DNA of 38,600 bases from a virus, in the IMG/VR virus record IMGVR_UViG_3300017963_000465, positions 1-38,600 of that record, one strand, 5' to 3'. The position numbers were made by a program, and so were the translations under genes. Under the pieces are notes generated by a model. The model was not told the origin of the DNA, did not search any database, and saw nothing but the letters and a program-made list of their open reading frames with translations. Below, in pieces: positions 8,227-17,400 of this stretch. Each line of letters starts with the position of its first letter. Position 1 is the stretch's first letter.

Positions 8227-10464
8227 CTACGAAGCAACCTCGGGTGTCACCGTGACGCTCCCTTTCGTCACCACCTCGGTCTCTTCAACGATGAGATTCC
8301 CGTCACTGTCCAGCTTTGATGTGAGCACCGTGGAACCGTCGTCGTCGAGATGTCCCTGGATCTCGACATTTCGGAACTTCGTGGTCTCGTTCAGAACATC
8401 CAGGGCATCATAGAACTCCTCTACGTAGAGGTTCTCTGCGAACTCCCGACCACGAAGCACAGCATCCGCCGCCGACTCGGCTGCCGTCTCGGCCACCTGA
8501 AGAGAATTCCCTGGAAGCACCCCCAAGCGAATCCGTACCACGGCTTCCACGAGGTAGTTCTCTCCAGACGTCACCTTGACAGTCTGTGTGACCTCCTTCC
8601 GTCCGTCGAGGTGCTCCTGAAGCTCCCGCATGAGTGCCACCGTAGGAGCTGCGTAGAAACCTCCCGAATCGAGAGCCAGGATGGGCACCGTGACAAGGTT
8701 CGCGCTGCAGTCTCGGGACAGCCAAGCGTCCACGTGCTCTTCAATGTCCGCCGTATAGCCTTCCACAGTGTCCGAGACGTCCACCACAGCCGTCTGGATG
8801 GTCGTCAGGTCCTCACGCACCCCCGAAGTCCCGATGGCCGCCTCGGTGGCCTGACGGGCCTGATCAGCGGTGTAGAGGAGCGTGTCCGCCGTCGTCACAT
8901 TCACCCCGATGTCCGACACCTTGTCCCGAGTCTGCCCCATCGTAGCGATCTCAGCCTCAGCGCTCGACCGAACTCCGGCAGCCGCGCCATCGATGACCGT
9001 CGACTCCGTGTTGATGTGTCCGCTCTCGGAAAGGACCCCCTCAGCACTCGTATCGATACCGCTCAGCCACGCCTGAAGGCTCGCGAGATCAACAGAGGTC
9101 AGCTGGGAGGGGGAAGTCACCGGGAAACTGTTAACGAGTGCCAGGGCTGCTGCTGCTTGCGTCTTGATGCTGTTCGCATCGGTGTCCAGTGTCGCAGTCC
9201 TGGCCGTGATATCACTAGCCTCCGTCCGGATCTCGTCCGAGTTGTTCTTCACCAATCGGGCGCTGCCGATGGCGGCGATCATATCATTGTCGATGAGGGT
9301 CGTCTGCGAAGCGATGTCCGTAAGCGCAGTCGCCAACGTGGCCAGCTCGTCATCGGCGATATCCAGAGAGTCATTCGCATCCGAGACCGCCTGCGTCACT
9401 GTGGGCTCAGGCTCCTGTACCGTGCTGTTGATGGCCAAGAGAAGGTTCTGGAGCTCCAGATCCCCCTCCGCGGACCGGCTCGAGATCGCTTTTGCCACAG
9501 CCACCTTACCAGCGGTCGGATCCGCAAACGTTCCTCCGAGCCCCTCGTAGTCCTCCTTGGTAATAGCGGCGTCGCGGGTCTTCCACACTGCTGGAGCTGC
9601 TGCTCGGGCTTCCTCGATGGTCTCCGGGTCCGAGGCACCCACCGCAGCCTCGGCGTTGTTGATGACCAAAGAGATGTTTGTGAAGTTGACCACCAGGGGG
9701 CTGCGCTCTGACGTGATCTCCCCCACACCGACCATCCCTGCGAGGCCCTTCGTGACCACGTAGACCACGACAATCGAATCCTCCGACGTCGGAACACTGC
9801 CCGCGATGCCGTCACCAAAGTTGATCGTAGGAGGGTCGTCATTGTAGCCGATTTCGAAGACCTCCTCGTCCTCGAAATCCAGGAAACGCTTCTCCGCCCA
9901 CGAAGCACCTCCCACCGTGACTTTCACGCCTCCGGCCAAGTACAACGAACCCGTCACACGCCGCAAAGAGAAGGACTGGTTCTCGGTCCCATCGGAAACG
10001 AAGGTGTCTGTGACGGTCTCGCCCTGATAGGCCGGAACCGTCTTCTGACCGTCCCCCGGATTCCACGTGACTCCCTCCGCCACCTCGTAGATCGTCCCGT
10101 CGTCCGCTGTGAACTGGAAGCCCGCGTTCATGGGCACCGCGAACGCATAGACCTGTCCGAGCGACACCTGAAGGTCCACAGAACCTGCAATAGCCCCGGC
10201 CATCTTGTAGCCGAGCTGGCGCGTCAAGAGCGCCATAGACCTGCGCGTTCGCGCCGTCGCAACAAAGAGGTCAGTCGCCCGTCGATCCAGATAAAACGCC
10301 AAAGTGTCCCCGAGGAACGCCACGTGATCGAGGATCAGGATCCCGAGGCTCGCCTGAGCGAAGTCGTTGAAGACCGAAGCAAACTGGATCTGGGTTCGAG
10401 CTCGAAGTTCGTCCAGAAAGGAGTCGAAGTCGAACCCGCTGTAGGAGACTCGATTGAGAGCCAT
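8227..10464 (-). CDS. Baseplate wedge protein, gpJ/gp6-like, with helical insert
   Basis: This protein belongs to the baseplate J-like (P2 gpJ / T4 gp6) family, which forms the wedge ring that triggers sheath contraction. The hallmarks are an N-terminal helical region (ILILDHVAFLGDTLAFYLDR), the INFGDGIAGSVPT turn (about residue 214), the ASDPETIEEARAAAP segment (278-292) followed by RDAAITKEDYEGL, and a C-terminal domain restarting at ANLVTVPILALDSGGFYAAP with R-K-E-V-T-Q-T-V-K-V. Unusually, residues about 335-585 are a low-complexity Ala/Thr/Asp-rich helical stretch inserted between the two halves of the family core. The start has a GGAGTGAG Shine-Dalgarno. It lies next to gp25-like and spike genes, as expected for a baseplate operon. 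Confidence 0.85.
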   Translation of the reverse strand: MALNRVSYSGFDFDSFLDELRARTQIQFASVFNDFAQASLGILILDHVAFLGDTLAFYLDRRATDLFVATARTRRSMALLTRQLGYKMAGAIAGSVDLQVSLGQVYAFAVPMNAGFQFTADDGTIYEVAEGVTWNPGDGQKTVPAYQGETVTDTFVSDGTENQSFSLRRVTGSLYLAGGVKVTVGGASWAEKRFLDFEDEEVFEIGYNDDPPTINFGDGIAGSVPTSEDSIVVVYVVTKGLAGMVGVGEITSERSPLVVNFTNISLVINNAEAAVGASDPETIEEARAAAPAVWKTRDAAITKEDYEGLGGTFADPTAGKVAVAKAISSRSAEGDLELQNLLLAINSTVQEPEPTVTQAVSDANDSLDIADDELATLATALTDIASQTTLIDNDMIAAIGSARLVKNNSDEIRTEASDITARTATLDTDANSIKTQAAAALALVNSFPVTSPSQLTSVDLASLQAWLSGIDTSAEGVLSESGHINTESTVIDGAAAGVRSSAEAEIATMGQTRDKVSDIGVNVTTADTLLYTADQARQATEAAIGTSGVREDLTTIQTAVVDVSDTVEGYTADIEEHVDAWLSRDCSANLVTVPILALDSGGFYAAPTVALMRELQEHLDGRKEVTQTVKVTSGENYLVEAVVRIRLGVLPGNSLQVAETAAESAADAVLRGREFAENLYVEEFYDALDVLNETTKFRNVEIQGHLDDDGSTVLTSKLDSDGNLIVEETEVVTKGSVTVTPEVAS

Positions 10465-10465
10465 G

Positions 10466-10855
10466 TCAACTCACTCCGGTGTCGGCTGGGATAGGCAGGG
10501 TGAAGCGCCGCGGCTGCTGCGTGGCCCGCACGATGTAGTTCAAGATCAAAACCACCTCCCCCTTGTCCAGGTCCCGCACCGCGTCGATCCCTGTCAAGAG
10601 GACCCTTGTTTCGTACCGTCCCACCGCCGTCATCACATCGGTCCGAAGGTTCTCAACCATGAGCGGTGTGTTTGGTTCGAAGACGTAGTCATAGGCGCCT
10701 GTCCCCAAATCTTTACGCATCAGACGCGCCCGACGGGGCGTGCTGATCAACTGGCGGAGAGACTCCTCGATGGCAAGCTCATCCGACGAAGGCGCCGGAA
10801 GCTCACGACCCACCTTCTGGAACGGAAACTTGAACCCTCTCACGAATGACGCCAT
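10466..10855 (-). CDS. Baseplate wedge protein, gp25/gpW-like
   Basis: At 129 residues this matches the usual size of the gp25-like family, which joins the baseplate inner ring to the sheath. Visible family features are the early hydrophobic stretch FVRGFKFPFQ, the ELAIEESLRQLISTPRR helix (family L-x-x-I-L-x-T-x-x-G-x-R motif, here diverged), the EPNTPLMVENLRTDV region and the terminal beta strands VVLILNYIVRATQQP and RRFTLPIPAD. The ATG has a GAGGG Shine-Dalgarno and lies just upstream of the J-like gene, a gene order typical of contractile tails. Confidence 0.8.
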   Translation of the reverse strand: MASFVRGFKFPFQKVGRELPAPSSDELAIEESLRQLISTPRRARLMRKDLGTGAYDYVFEPNTPLMVENLRTDVMTAVGRYETRVLLTGIDAVRDLDKGEVVLILNYIVRATQQPRRFTLPIPADTGVS

Positions 10856-10864
10856 GACAATCCC

Positions 10865-11125
10865 TCACAGGAGGTCCAAAGGGCATGGGGGCGGAAACAC
10901 GGGTAACGCCGGGAGCTGCGGAAACGGAATCGAGATCGATAGACTGATGGAGAACACTGGGAGCGCAGGGAGCGTCAGCGACGGGATCGGGATGTTCAGG
11001 TCGAACGTCGGAAGCGCCGGAAGCGCCGGCAGCTTCGGAAACGGGATCGCCAGCGACAAGCTGATGGAGATCACCGGAAGCGCCGGCAACGTCAGCGAAA
11101 AGTTGAACTGACAAAGGCTACTCAT
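10865..11125 (-). CDS. Leu/Pro-rich internal-repeat protein of the baseplate block (86 aa)
   Basis: The start at 11125 overlaps the upstream stop as ATGA, which fixes the frame over longer alternatives. The 86-residue product is almost uncharged (only K31, D42 and D84). It consists of two copies of a 27-residue unit 39 residues apart: SLTLPALPV-x-SISLS-x-x-IPFP-x-LPALP at residues 10-36 and 49-75, with 23 of 27 positions identical. The pattern of alternating Ser/Ile/Leu strands broken by Pro suggests extended beta or polyproline structure, not a membrane helix. It sits between the spike-side gene and the wedge genes and may form part of the baseplate tip or tube lumen. No named family is recognised and the function is unknown. 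Confidence 0.75.
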   Translation of the reverse strand: MSSLCQFNFSLTLPALPVISISLSLAIPFPKLPALPALPTFDLNIPIPSLTLPALPVFSISLSISIPFPQLPALPVFPPPCPLDLL

Positions 11126-11610
11126 GCCAGAGGTACCGTCACCCCGCTCGGTGCAAGGGTTACTGTGACCAGCCGCGTCGCTGCGTCCAGGCAGGCCGCC
11201 ATCAGCGAAGCCGCTGTCTGCTCCGTGTTCGCGATGTTCCCAAAAGCCCCGGTGAGACACCCAGTCAGCACCGAAGCCCCCGCGGGGTTCGCCACCCCCG
11301 TGTTCACCCCGTCCGAAAATACTACAGGGGCAGGAGACGCTGTCCAGTACGCCACCACGCCCTGGAACCACGCCGCGGCCATCGTAGCCGGATTCCCGCT
11401 CACCACCGCTGTCATCGCCGGAAGGATCGAAGACTCGAGCCCCTGGAACTCCGTCCCGATCATCACCGGCAGCGCCGTCCCCGCCTGCGCCGTCTTCGCA
11501 TAGGTATCGTAGGCCATCGCGAGTTTGTTGGCCGCCGTTGCCACGTCCGGGGGCTTCGCAACCAGCGGCCCCAGAAGCGCCTGCTCAAGCACGGACAGGA
11601 TCAACGCCAT
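11122..11610 (-). CDS. Low-charge baseplate-region protein (162 aa)
   Basis: This is a 162-residue Ala/Val/Thr/Gly-rich protein with few charged residues. The N-terminal helix (ILSVLEQALLGPLVA) is amphipathic. The centre has MAAAWFQGVVAYWTASPAPVV and the end has a beta strand run (RLVTVTLAPSGVTVPL). It begins on the last base of the spike gene's TGA with a GAAGGTGAG Shine-Dalgarno, and its end overlaps the Leu/Pro repeat gene. The tight linkage with spike and wedge genes argues for a baseplate hub component or assembly factor. I do not recognise the family. Confidence 0.65.
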   Translation of the reverse strand: MALILSVLEQALLGPLVAKPPDVATAANKLAMAYDTYAKTAQAGTALPVMIGTEFQGLESSILPAMTAVVSGNPATMAAAWFQGVVAYWTASPAPVVFSDGVNTGVANPAGASVLTGCLTGAFGNIANTEQTAASLMAACLDAATRLVTVTLAPSGVTVPLA

Positions 11611-12545
11611 CAGCTCACCTTCACTGCTTTCGACAAGAGCGCCTCGTTCGTCGCCGGGGTGATGGGAGGACCTGAAGGACCCACCCCCGTCGGATGCGTG
11701 TGGGCCTGCAGCCAGAGCACGAGCTTCTCACCGTGGACAGGCGAGAAAGCCGCCGCCTCTCCCACAAAGACATTGCCGGCCTTGATGTTCACCTTCTCCC
11801 CGATGAGGTGCACCGTCGTCTTCCCCATGATGGTCGCCTCTCCATCCACGAGAGAGATGACCAGACCGCCCTTGTCGATGAGCTTGATGCCCTCCCCGTC
11901 CAGCGTGGCTGTGTTCCCGTGCTGGTCCATCAACACGAGCGCCTCGTTCTCGGCATCGATGTTGATGTTCGACCCCTTCTTGTTCACCAGCTGGACAGAG
12001 CCGTCTGGGTTCATCGCCAGGAACGAAAACTCACCTTCTCCACGGTCTGCGGCCTTCTTCTCATCGGTGAGCGCTACGTCGCCCGGATCCGGCTTGTGCC
12101 AGAGCAGGCGCACCCGCTCCTTATCCGGCTCATCCGTGAATAGCAGGCTGTGCCCCATCCGAGTTATGAAGCCCCGGCGCTCCGGGCGGGTGTTCGAATA
12201 AACAACCTCGTCGGGCGTATCCTCCGTACCGTACCAGCCTCCGAGGTAGACATCGGGACGCGCCGCATCTCCGTTCTCGAACATGACCCGAACCGAGTCA
12301 CCCACCTCCGGGGGCCAAAAGAAACCATGCTCGACTCCGGCACCCGCGAACGAGGGATCGATCCACAGGTCCGGTGCTTGGTCGTGTCCGACAGAAGGGC
12401 AGATCGCCTGAATCCGCCCACGGGACTGCGGATCGTCGTTCCGGGTGACTGTCGCCCGGTAGCACCCGTAGTAGATTCCGTAGTACTCCAACCCCTTGGT
12501 GATGATTGTCTTGAGAAACGTTTTGAAAGGGCTGTCCAGGGGCAT
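11610..12545 (-). CDS. Baseplate spike, gpV/gp5 OB-fold type
   Basis: This is the central puncturing spike. The N-terminal OB-like domain has GCYRATVTRNDDPQSRGRIQ, then GAGVEHGFFWPPEVGDSVRV and PDVYLGGWYG, all typical of gpV and gp5 family spikes. A middle region with DEPDKERVRLLWHK precedes a run of short beta-helix strands (GNTATLDGEGIKLIDKGG, ISLVDGEATIMG, VHLIGEKVNIKAG) expected for the triple-stranded prism. The C-terminal HTHPTGVGPSGPP supplies a His-x-His motif of the kind that binds metal at spike tips. No lysozyme domain is present, unlike T4 gp5. The GGGAGTGAGCG Shine-Dalgarno supports the start. It lies next to the hub gene. Confidence 0.85.
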   Translation of the reverse strand: MPLDSPFKTFLKTIITKGLEYYGIYYGCYRATVTRNDDPQSRGRIQAICPSVGHDQAPDLWIDPSFAGAGVEHGFFWPPEVGDSVRVMFENGDAARPDVYLGGWYGTEDTPDEVVYSNTRPERRGFITRMGHSLLFTDEPDKERVRLLWHKPDPGDVALTDEKKAADRGEGEFSFLAMNPDGSVQLVNKKGSNINIDAENEALVLMDQHGNTATLDGEGIKLIDKGGLVISLVDGEATIMGKTTVHLIGEKVNIKAGNVFVGEAAAFSPVHGEKLVLWLQAHTHPTGVGPSGPPITPATNEALLSKAVKVS

Positions 12546-12548
12546 CGC

Positions 12549-14144
12549 TCACTCCCATGCAGAAACCTGCTGCTCTCTCCCACCCCCGGAAGAGGAGTCC
12601 CCACCCTGAACCGGAGCTCCCGTATCCGCATCATCCCCGCCGGGCGTATCGTCCGTCGTGAAGACATTGATGAGACCCTGCGCATCCAGCTCTACGGGGT
12701 AGGGTCTATCGGTAAGCAACGAAGCATTCGAAATCGCAGAGAACGTCATCTCAGCCCCACCGACGTTGAATGTCCACGTGATCTCCGTGACCCCGTACTT
12801 AGGGGAGTCGTGCCGAGCAGAGATGCCCGCAAGCCCGACCGTCGCCCCCGGAAACAGGGTCGGGTCCGCCAGAGATCCAATCTCGACATTGATCCCCATC
12901 TTCGTGGTGTCCTCCAGGAACGCCGCTCGGGCTGAGGCCATGACACGGTCATCCGTTGGAGAACCGGGATGGAAGCCCCCACCATCCCCAAGCTCGTTCA
13001 CAGGCGGGTCGTTGTCATTCGGAGGGAGGGAAGAGGGCCCCGGACCAGACCTCGAAGGCTTCACCTCTTCGTCATTGACCGCGACGTTCCGGATCTCCCT
13101 GGTCTCACTGTCCACTCCGACGACCTTGATGTTACGGGTCGAGCCAGGCATATAGGTCGCAAGAGTATCACTACTGAACGACAAAATCGGAAAAACACCC
13201 GCCTGTGGTGACATCGATCCGAGAGGGTAGTCGAAGAGGCGAAAAGTCCTCTGCGGGGGCGCCGCCATCCAAGCGTCCAGGGAGAAAATCACAAGAGTAC
13301 TGCCGTTCAAAGTCATCCCGCACCGGGCGTCCTTGACCAGCTTCTGCATAAAGGCCCAATCGCTCAAGTTCCCCTGGCTCTCCGTCACCTCGTTCACGAA
13401 TAGCTCGTCATAGGCGAAGGACCCTTCTACCGACACCAGACCCGCCGATAGCGCTCCGATGATGATGTTACCGGGTGCAACCAGGCCACGGAGGGCCGAG
13501 TTCTGCTCCACTGCCGAAGCGTCGATCGTCAAGTTCCTGGTTCTGGCTACAGTATCGATCACCGTCGTGGACTCAGGCAGAAGCAGTCTGGCAGCCTCGT
13601 CCAAAACGTTGCTTATTCCCTGGGAGATAGCGCCGATCGCCGTGCGAGGCCCGTTGGCGACCTCGGTAATGATGTCGAAGCGGGTCATGTTGTTGAAGGT
13701 CCGCCCGGACTTAGACCGCGCCGCCGAGAAGCCACCCGTCCCCTGAGCCTTCAGTGTGATCTCTATGTCGGCCCCGATAGACACCTCTGGCTTCAACATG
13801 ACGCCGGTCATAGGCGGTGAAAGCACCGCTCCTCCTGCGTACACATACCCAAACTGAACATCCAGCGTGGAGCCACCCCACTCAATCAGGGGCGAATTGA
13901 GAAACGCCTGTGCGTCCCTGTACGGGGGAGACAGCGTGACCGTGATAACCGGGATCTCCCCCAGCTGCATGTTCACTTCGACCTGCGTCACCCACGCCAT
14001 GGACGGAGGAAAATCCGTCGAACCGTCCGACAGCTGCTGAGACGACCACAAAGGGAAGCGTTCTCCTTCCGGCGTGTTGATCGCCACCGCCATGAAAGGA
14101 TTGTAGTAGTCGTAGGTGCTGTTTAGGGTTGCGTCTTCTGGCAT
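12549..14144 (-). CDS. Baseplate hub protein, gpD/gp27-like
   Basis: This is a 531-residue protein at the hub position between the LysM protein and the spike. It starts with FMAVAINTPEGERFPLWSS and strands MQLGEIPVITVTLSPP, consistent with a tube-like N-terminal domain. A helical middle region (TRFDIITEVANGPRTAIGAI) and the later RCGMTLNGSTLVIFSL match hub proteins of the late-control D family. The C-terminal part holds a Pro/Gly/Asp-rich linker (about 365-395) and a second domain, with PGATVGLAGISARHDSPKYG and ITWTFNVGGAEMTF, typical of the gpD end domain. An acidic Gly/Ser tail ends the protein. The start ATG overlaps the previous stop (TGATG). Confidence 0.8.
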   Translation of the reverse strand: MPEDATLNSTYDYYNPFMAVAINTPEGERFPLWSSQQLSDGSTDFPPSMAWVTQVEVNMQLGEIPVITVTLSPPYRDAQAFLNSPLIEWGGSTLDVQFGYVYAGGAVLSPPMTGVMLKPEVSIGADIEITLKAQGTGGFSAARSKSGRTFNNMTRFDIITEVANGPRTAIGAISQGISNVLDEAARLLLPESTTVIDTVARTRNLTIDASAVEQNSALRGLVAPGNIIIGALSAGLVSVEGSFAYDELFVNEVTESQGNLSDWAFMQKLVKDARCGMTLNGSTLVIFSLDAWMAAPPQRTFRLFDYPLGSMSPQAGVFPILSFSSDTLATYMPGSTRNIKVVGVDSETREIRNVAVNDEEVKPSRSGPGPSSLPPNDNDPPVNELGDGGGFHPGSPTDDRVMASARAAFLEDTTKMGINVEIGSLADPTLFPGATVGLAGISARHDSPKYGVTEITWTFNVGGAEMTFSAISNASLLTDRPYPVELDAQGLINVFTTDDTPGGDDADTGAPVQGGDSSSGGGREQQVSAWE

Positions 14145-14458
14145 CAGAACTTCACCTGCGTCGGCTGCCAGACCTCCCGAACGTACCTCGGAGAGGGGAT
14201 CCGAAGAGTGTCACCGACATTGAAGTCGGTGGGCTCCAGCTCGATGTCGTTCGCAAGCGCGATCACGAACTTGAACCGAGAGTCGCCGTAGTACTGATCG
14301 GCCAATAGGTCCAACCGATCATGGGCGACCACGGTGTGCTGTATGTCGTCTACCTGCTCGAGAAGTTCTGGATACTCGAGGAGGTCCCAGAACTCAATTC
14401 CGTCAACCACGGTCCATCTCGAAAACCGCAGCCGGCTGTGACTCCTCACTCTGGGCAT
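14144..14458 (-). CDS. LysM-type tail/baseplate protein, gpX/gp53-like (104 aa)
   Basis: The second half is a LysM fold: HTVVAHDRLDLLADQYYGD, then KFVIALANDIELEP and VGDTLRIPSP. Proteins of this size carrying one LysM domain between tape measure and hub genes are the P2 gpX / T4 gp53-type components, which link the hub to the tube end. The N-terminal half (WTVVDGIEFWDLLEYPELL) is the usual wedge-contact part. The start has a GAGGTGAACA Shine-Dalgarno 8 bases after the tape-measure stop. Confidence 0.85.
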   Translation of the reverse strand: MPRVRSHSRLRFSRWTVVDGIEFWDLLEYPELLEQVDDIQHTVVAHDRLDLLADQYYGDSRFKFVIALANDIELEPTDFNVGDTLRIPSPRYVREVWQPTQVKF

Positions 14459-14466
14459 TGTTCACC

Positions 14467-17400
14467 TCACTGGTACCCGAGAATCTCCTGGGAAGCATCT
14501 CTGGATCTTGCAGCTCGTGCGGTCCGTCCACCCTTCCCCTTTGACGGAGCCCCGCCTGTCTTCAAGTTGGCCACCTGCGAAATAAGACGCTCGAACCGAG
14601 CAACGTAGTCCTTCCAGTACCAGTTCGGGGAATGGGTGGCCTGGAACAACGCATCCTGCCAGTCCTGCCCCTCTTCCATGAGAGCCGGCCCCGGAGCTGC
14701 GGCGGCCATGTCCTCGGCCCGGACGATCTCCTTGGCCGCCTTCACGCGCGCGAGCGCGGCCGCAACGCGCCCGAGCTCATCGGCCACTGCGTCCACGTCC
14801 TCGGTGATAGCTTCCACTGCCATCGCTGTGATCTCGAGCACCGTCGACCACATATCCACGAACTGGCCCTGGATGTTCTGCGACATCTTGTCGAAGACTT
14901 CTTCCACGACGCGCGAGTGCCCGATCAGCTCCATCTGATACCGAGCCTTCCAGTTGATCAGGTGCAGCAAAGAGAGGTTTAGTCCGTCCTCCACCGTCGC
15001 TGGGAAGTGGTCGATGAACGTAGCGACTGCCTGCTTCCCAATCTCCTCGAACACTTCAGAAGAGCCCGCACCCACATCGGGGGCTTCCGCCCCTGCGGCT
15101 GCTCCAGACGTAGACAAACCCTGAAGAGCCCCCTGGAACCATCCATGCAACAGCGGCCAAGCAGCCTGCATACCGGCCAAGAAGTTTGTCACAAACGCCG
15201 CCCCAGACTTCGCCAACCCGCGCAGCGGACTCTCTGGGTTCTTCGGCTCAGAGAACGGCAAGTAGCTCTTGATCTCATCAACCGTATCCGTGACCGCCGA
15301 GACCGCCTCCGACCCGGCAGCCTTGATCCCTTCGACAAACTGCCGAATGAGAGCTTCTCCCGCTTCGTACATCTTGGTCCCGAGCTCCGAGAAGAAATTC
15401 GGGAGAGTCTCCGTGAACCAGGTCCCTATACCGTCAAGAGCGCTCAGGAACGGCTGAACGATGTAGGCATCAACAGACGTAGACACGAGCTCCGGCAAAT
15501 TCGCCAACCAAGTGATGGCATCGAAAAACGCTTGCGTAATAGCAGACGCCACTGCCGAAACGCCTTCACCGAACGCCAGGAGATCGGCTTCCATCTCTGC
15601 AAAGCGCTCAGCGGTCCGTTCGACGAGGAAGTTGTAGGCCGCCAAAATGGCATTCGGAATGTCCTCATAGAAGAAGGCGACAATCCTGTCTTTCAGGGCC
15701 ACCACCTGCTCACCCAAGAAAACAAAGAACTCCTGTCCGGCCAGTTTCACGGTCTCCCAGAGATGATCCAGGAACCCGAAAGCGAGCCGTAGCTCCTCGC
15801 CGATGCTGGGGAACGTCTCCGCAACCCAGTTGATGACCCCCTCGAAGAGCCCCATAACAGCGTCGCCAAACCACTCGATACCCTTCCACGCCATCTTGAA
15901 GATGCCGACCACGAGCTCCGGGATCGAGCTGATAATCTTCACAGGGATGTCCCAGAACATCGTTTTGAAGATCCACAGCGCCATGTCGATCAGGAAGGGT
16001 ACGGCCTTGGGCAGGAGGTCCCGTAGGGCGTCTCCTAGCATGCCGAACGACGCCGCAGCGTGCTCCGGCAAATTGACGAGGAACTCGAGGAAGATGTCGA
16101 TGGCAGATTCGAGCATCCCCGGCAACCGATCCGCCAGGTCCTCGAAGAAGGGCCCCAGCCCCGCCAGGATACCCATCAAACCGTCCGCCACCCGGGCATG
16201 GAGGTCCGTCATGGACTCTCCGACCTTGACGTTCACCAAGAAGTCCAGCGCGTTGTCGAAGAGCGACACCAAGGCCGACCCAAGGACCCCAACGTAGGTC
16301 CCCAAAGCCTCCCCGAGCTTGCTCACGAACTTGCCCATCTCCGGGCTCGTGAGCGCATCCCAAGCACGCTTAGCAGCCGCAAACACCCCTTGGAAGATCG
16401 AATCCCAGGGGATAGCTCCCAGGACGCTCGCGATGGTGCGATAGGCTTTCTCTGCGCCTCCTCCTATCGCCTTGAAGACCTCGCCCCACTCGATCCGCTG
16501 GATGCGCTTCGCGAGGCTCTTCACCAAACCGCCGACCACGAGCCGAGCCACCTCAGCCATGCGCTCGATAATCCGGCCAACAGGAGTCTTCGCCTCCTTG
16601 TTCGGGTCGAAAATGGCAATGATCTCATCCCAGAGCATTGGCAGAATGCTCTTCGCCGTGCGGTCCCCTGCAGAGAACAGCTTGTCGAAGACACCGTCCC
16701 ACCATGCCTCCCAGCCACCTCCAGGGCCCTCTACCTCCCAAGCGTCCTCCCACAGAGAGGCCACCATCTTGTCGGCCTCGTCCGCAATGAACCGTAGACC
16801 CTTCCAAAGCTCCCCTGCCACGTCCCGTAGAAGCCCCGGGAGCATCTTCACGACTTGCTTCACGCCCTCGACGATGGCCTTCGCAGTCTCCTTGATACCC
16901 GCCTTGGTACGCTCATCAGCGGCCTTCTGGATGTCCCCTCGCCACTGCGCAATCTTCTCTTCCCTGGATGCTATTTTAGCCTTGATACCTGCCGTCTCGA
17001 GCCCCTTCTTCTCCGCCTTCTCCAGTGCCTTCCGCTGATTCTCCAGCGCCTTGGTCTCGGCCTTGATCCCCTTCGCTGCCTTCACGGAGAGCTGCTTCTT
17101 CTCGAGATCCCTCCGCACACGGTCGTACTCCACCGTGCCCTCTGTGAGAGTGGTCAACTTCTTCTCGAGACTCTTGATCGCCTTCTCTTCCCTCCTGACG
17201 GCCTTGTTCGACCTCATGAGGGTGTCCACGTGCATCTGCGCATCGTCTCGAGCCGTCTTGAAAGCGACCCCGACCGCCAGCACCCCCGCAGCAAAGAGCC
17301 CCATCGGACTCAAGAGGTGCTTGAACTGAAACCCCATGGAACCGAGCATCGTAACCATGGGAGCGGCTTCGTTCACCACCGTCCCCATCACCGTGGCCAT

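Noticed and set aside
11126-11371. Longer start for the Leu/Pro repeat protein
   Set aside because: The upstream part is out-of-frame sequence of the 162-aa gene. The ATGA overlap at 11122-11125 supports the short form.
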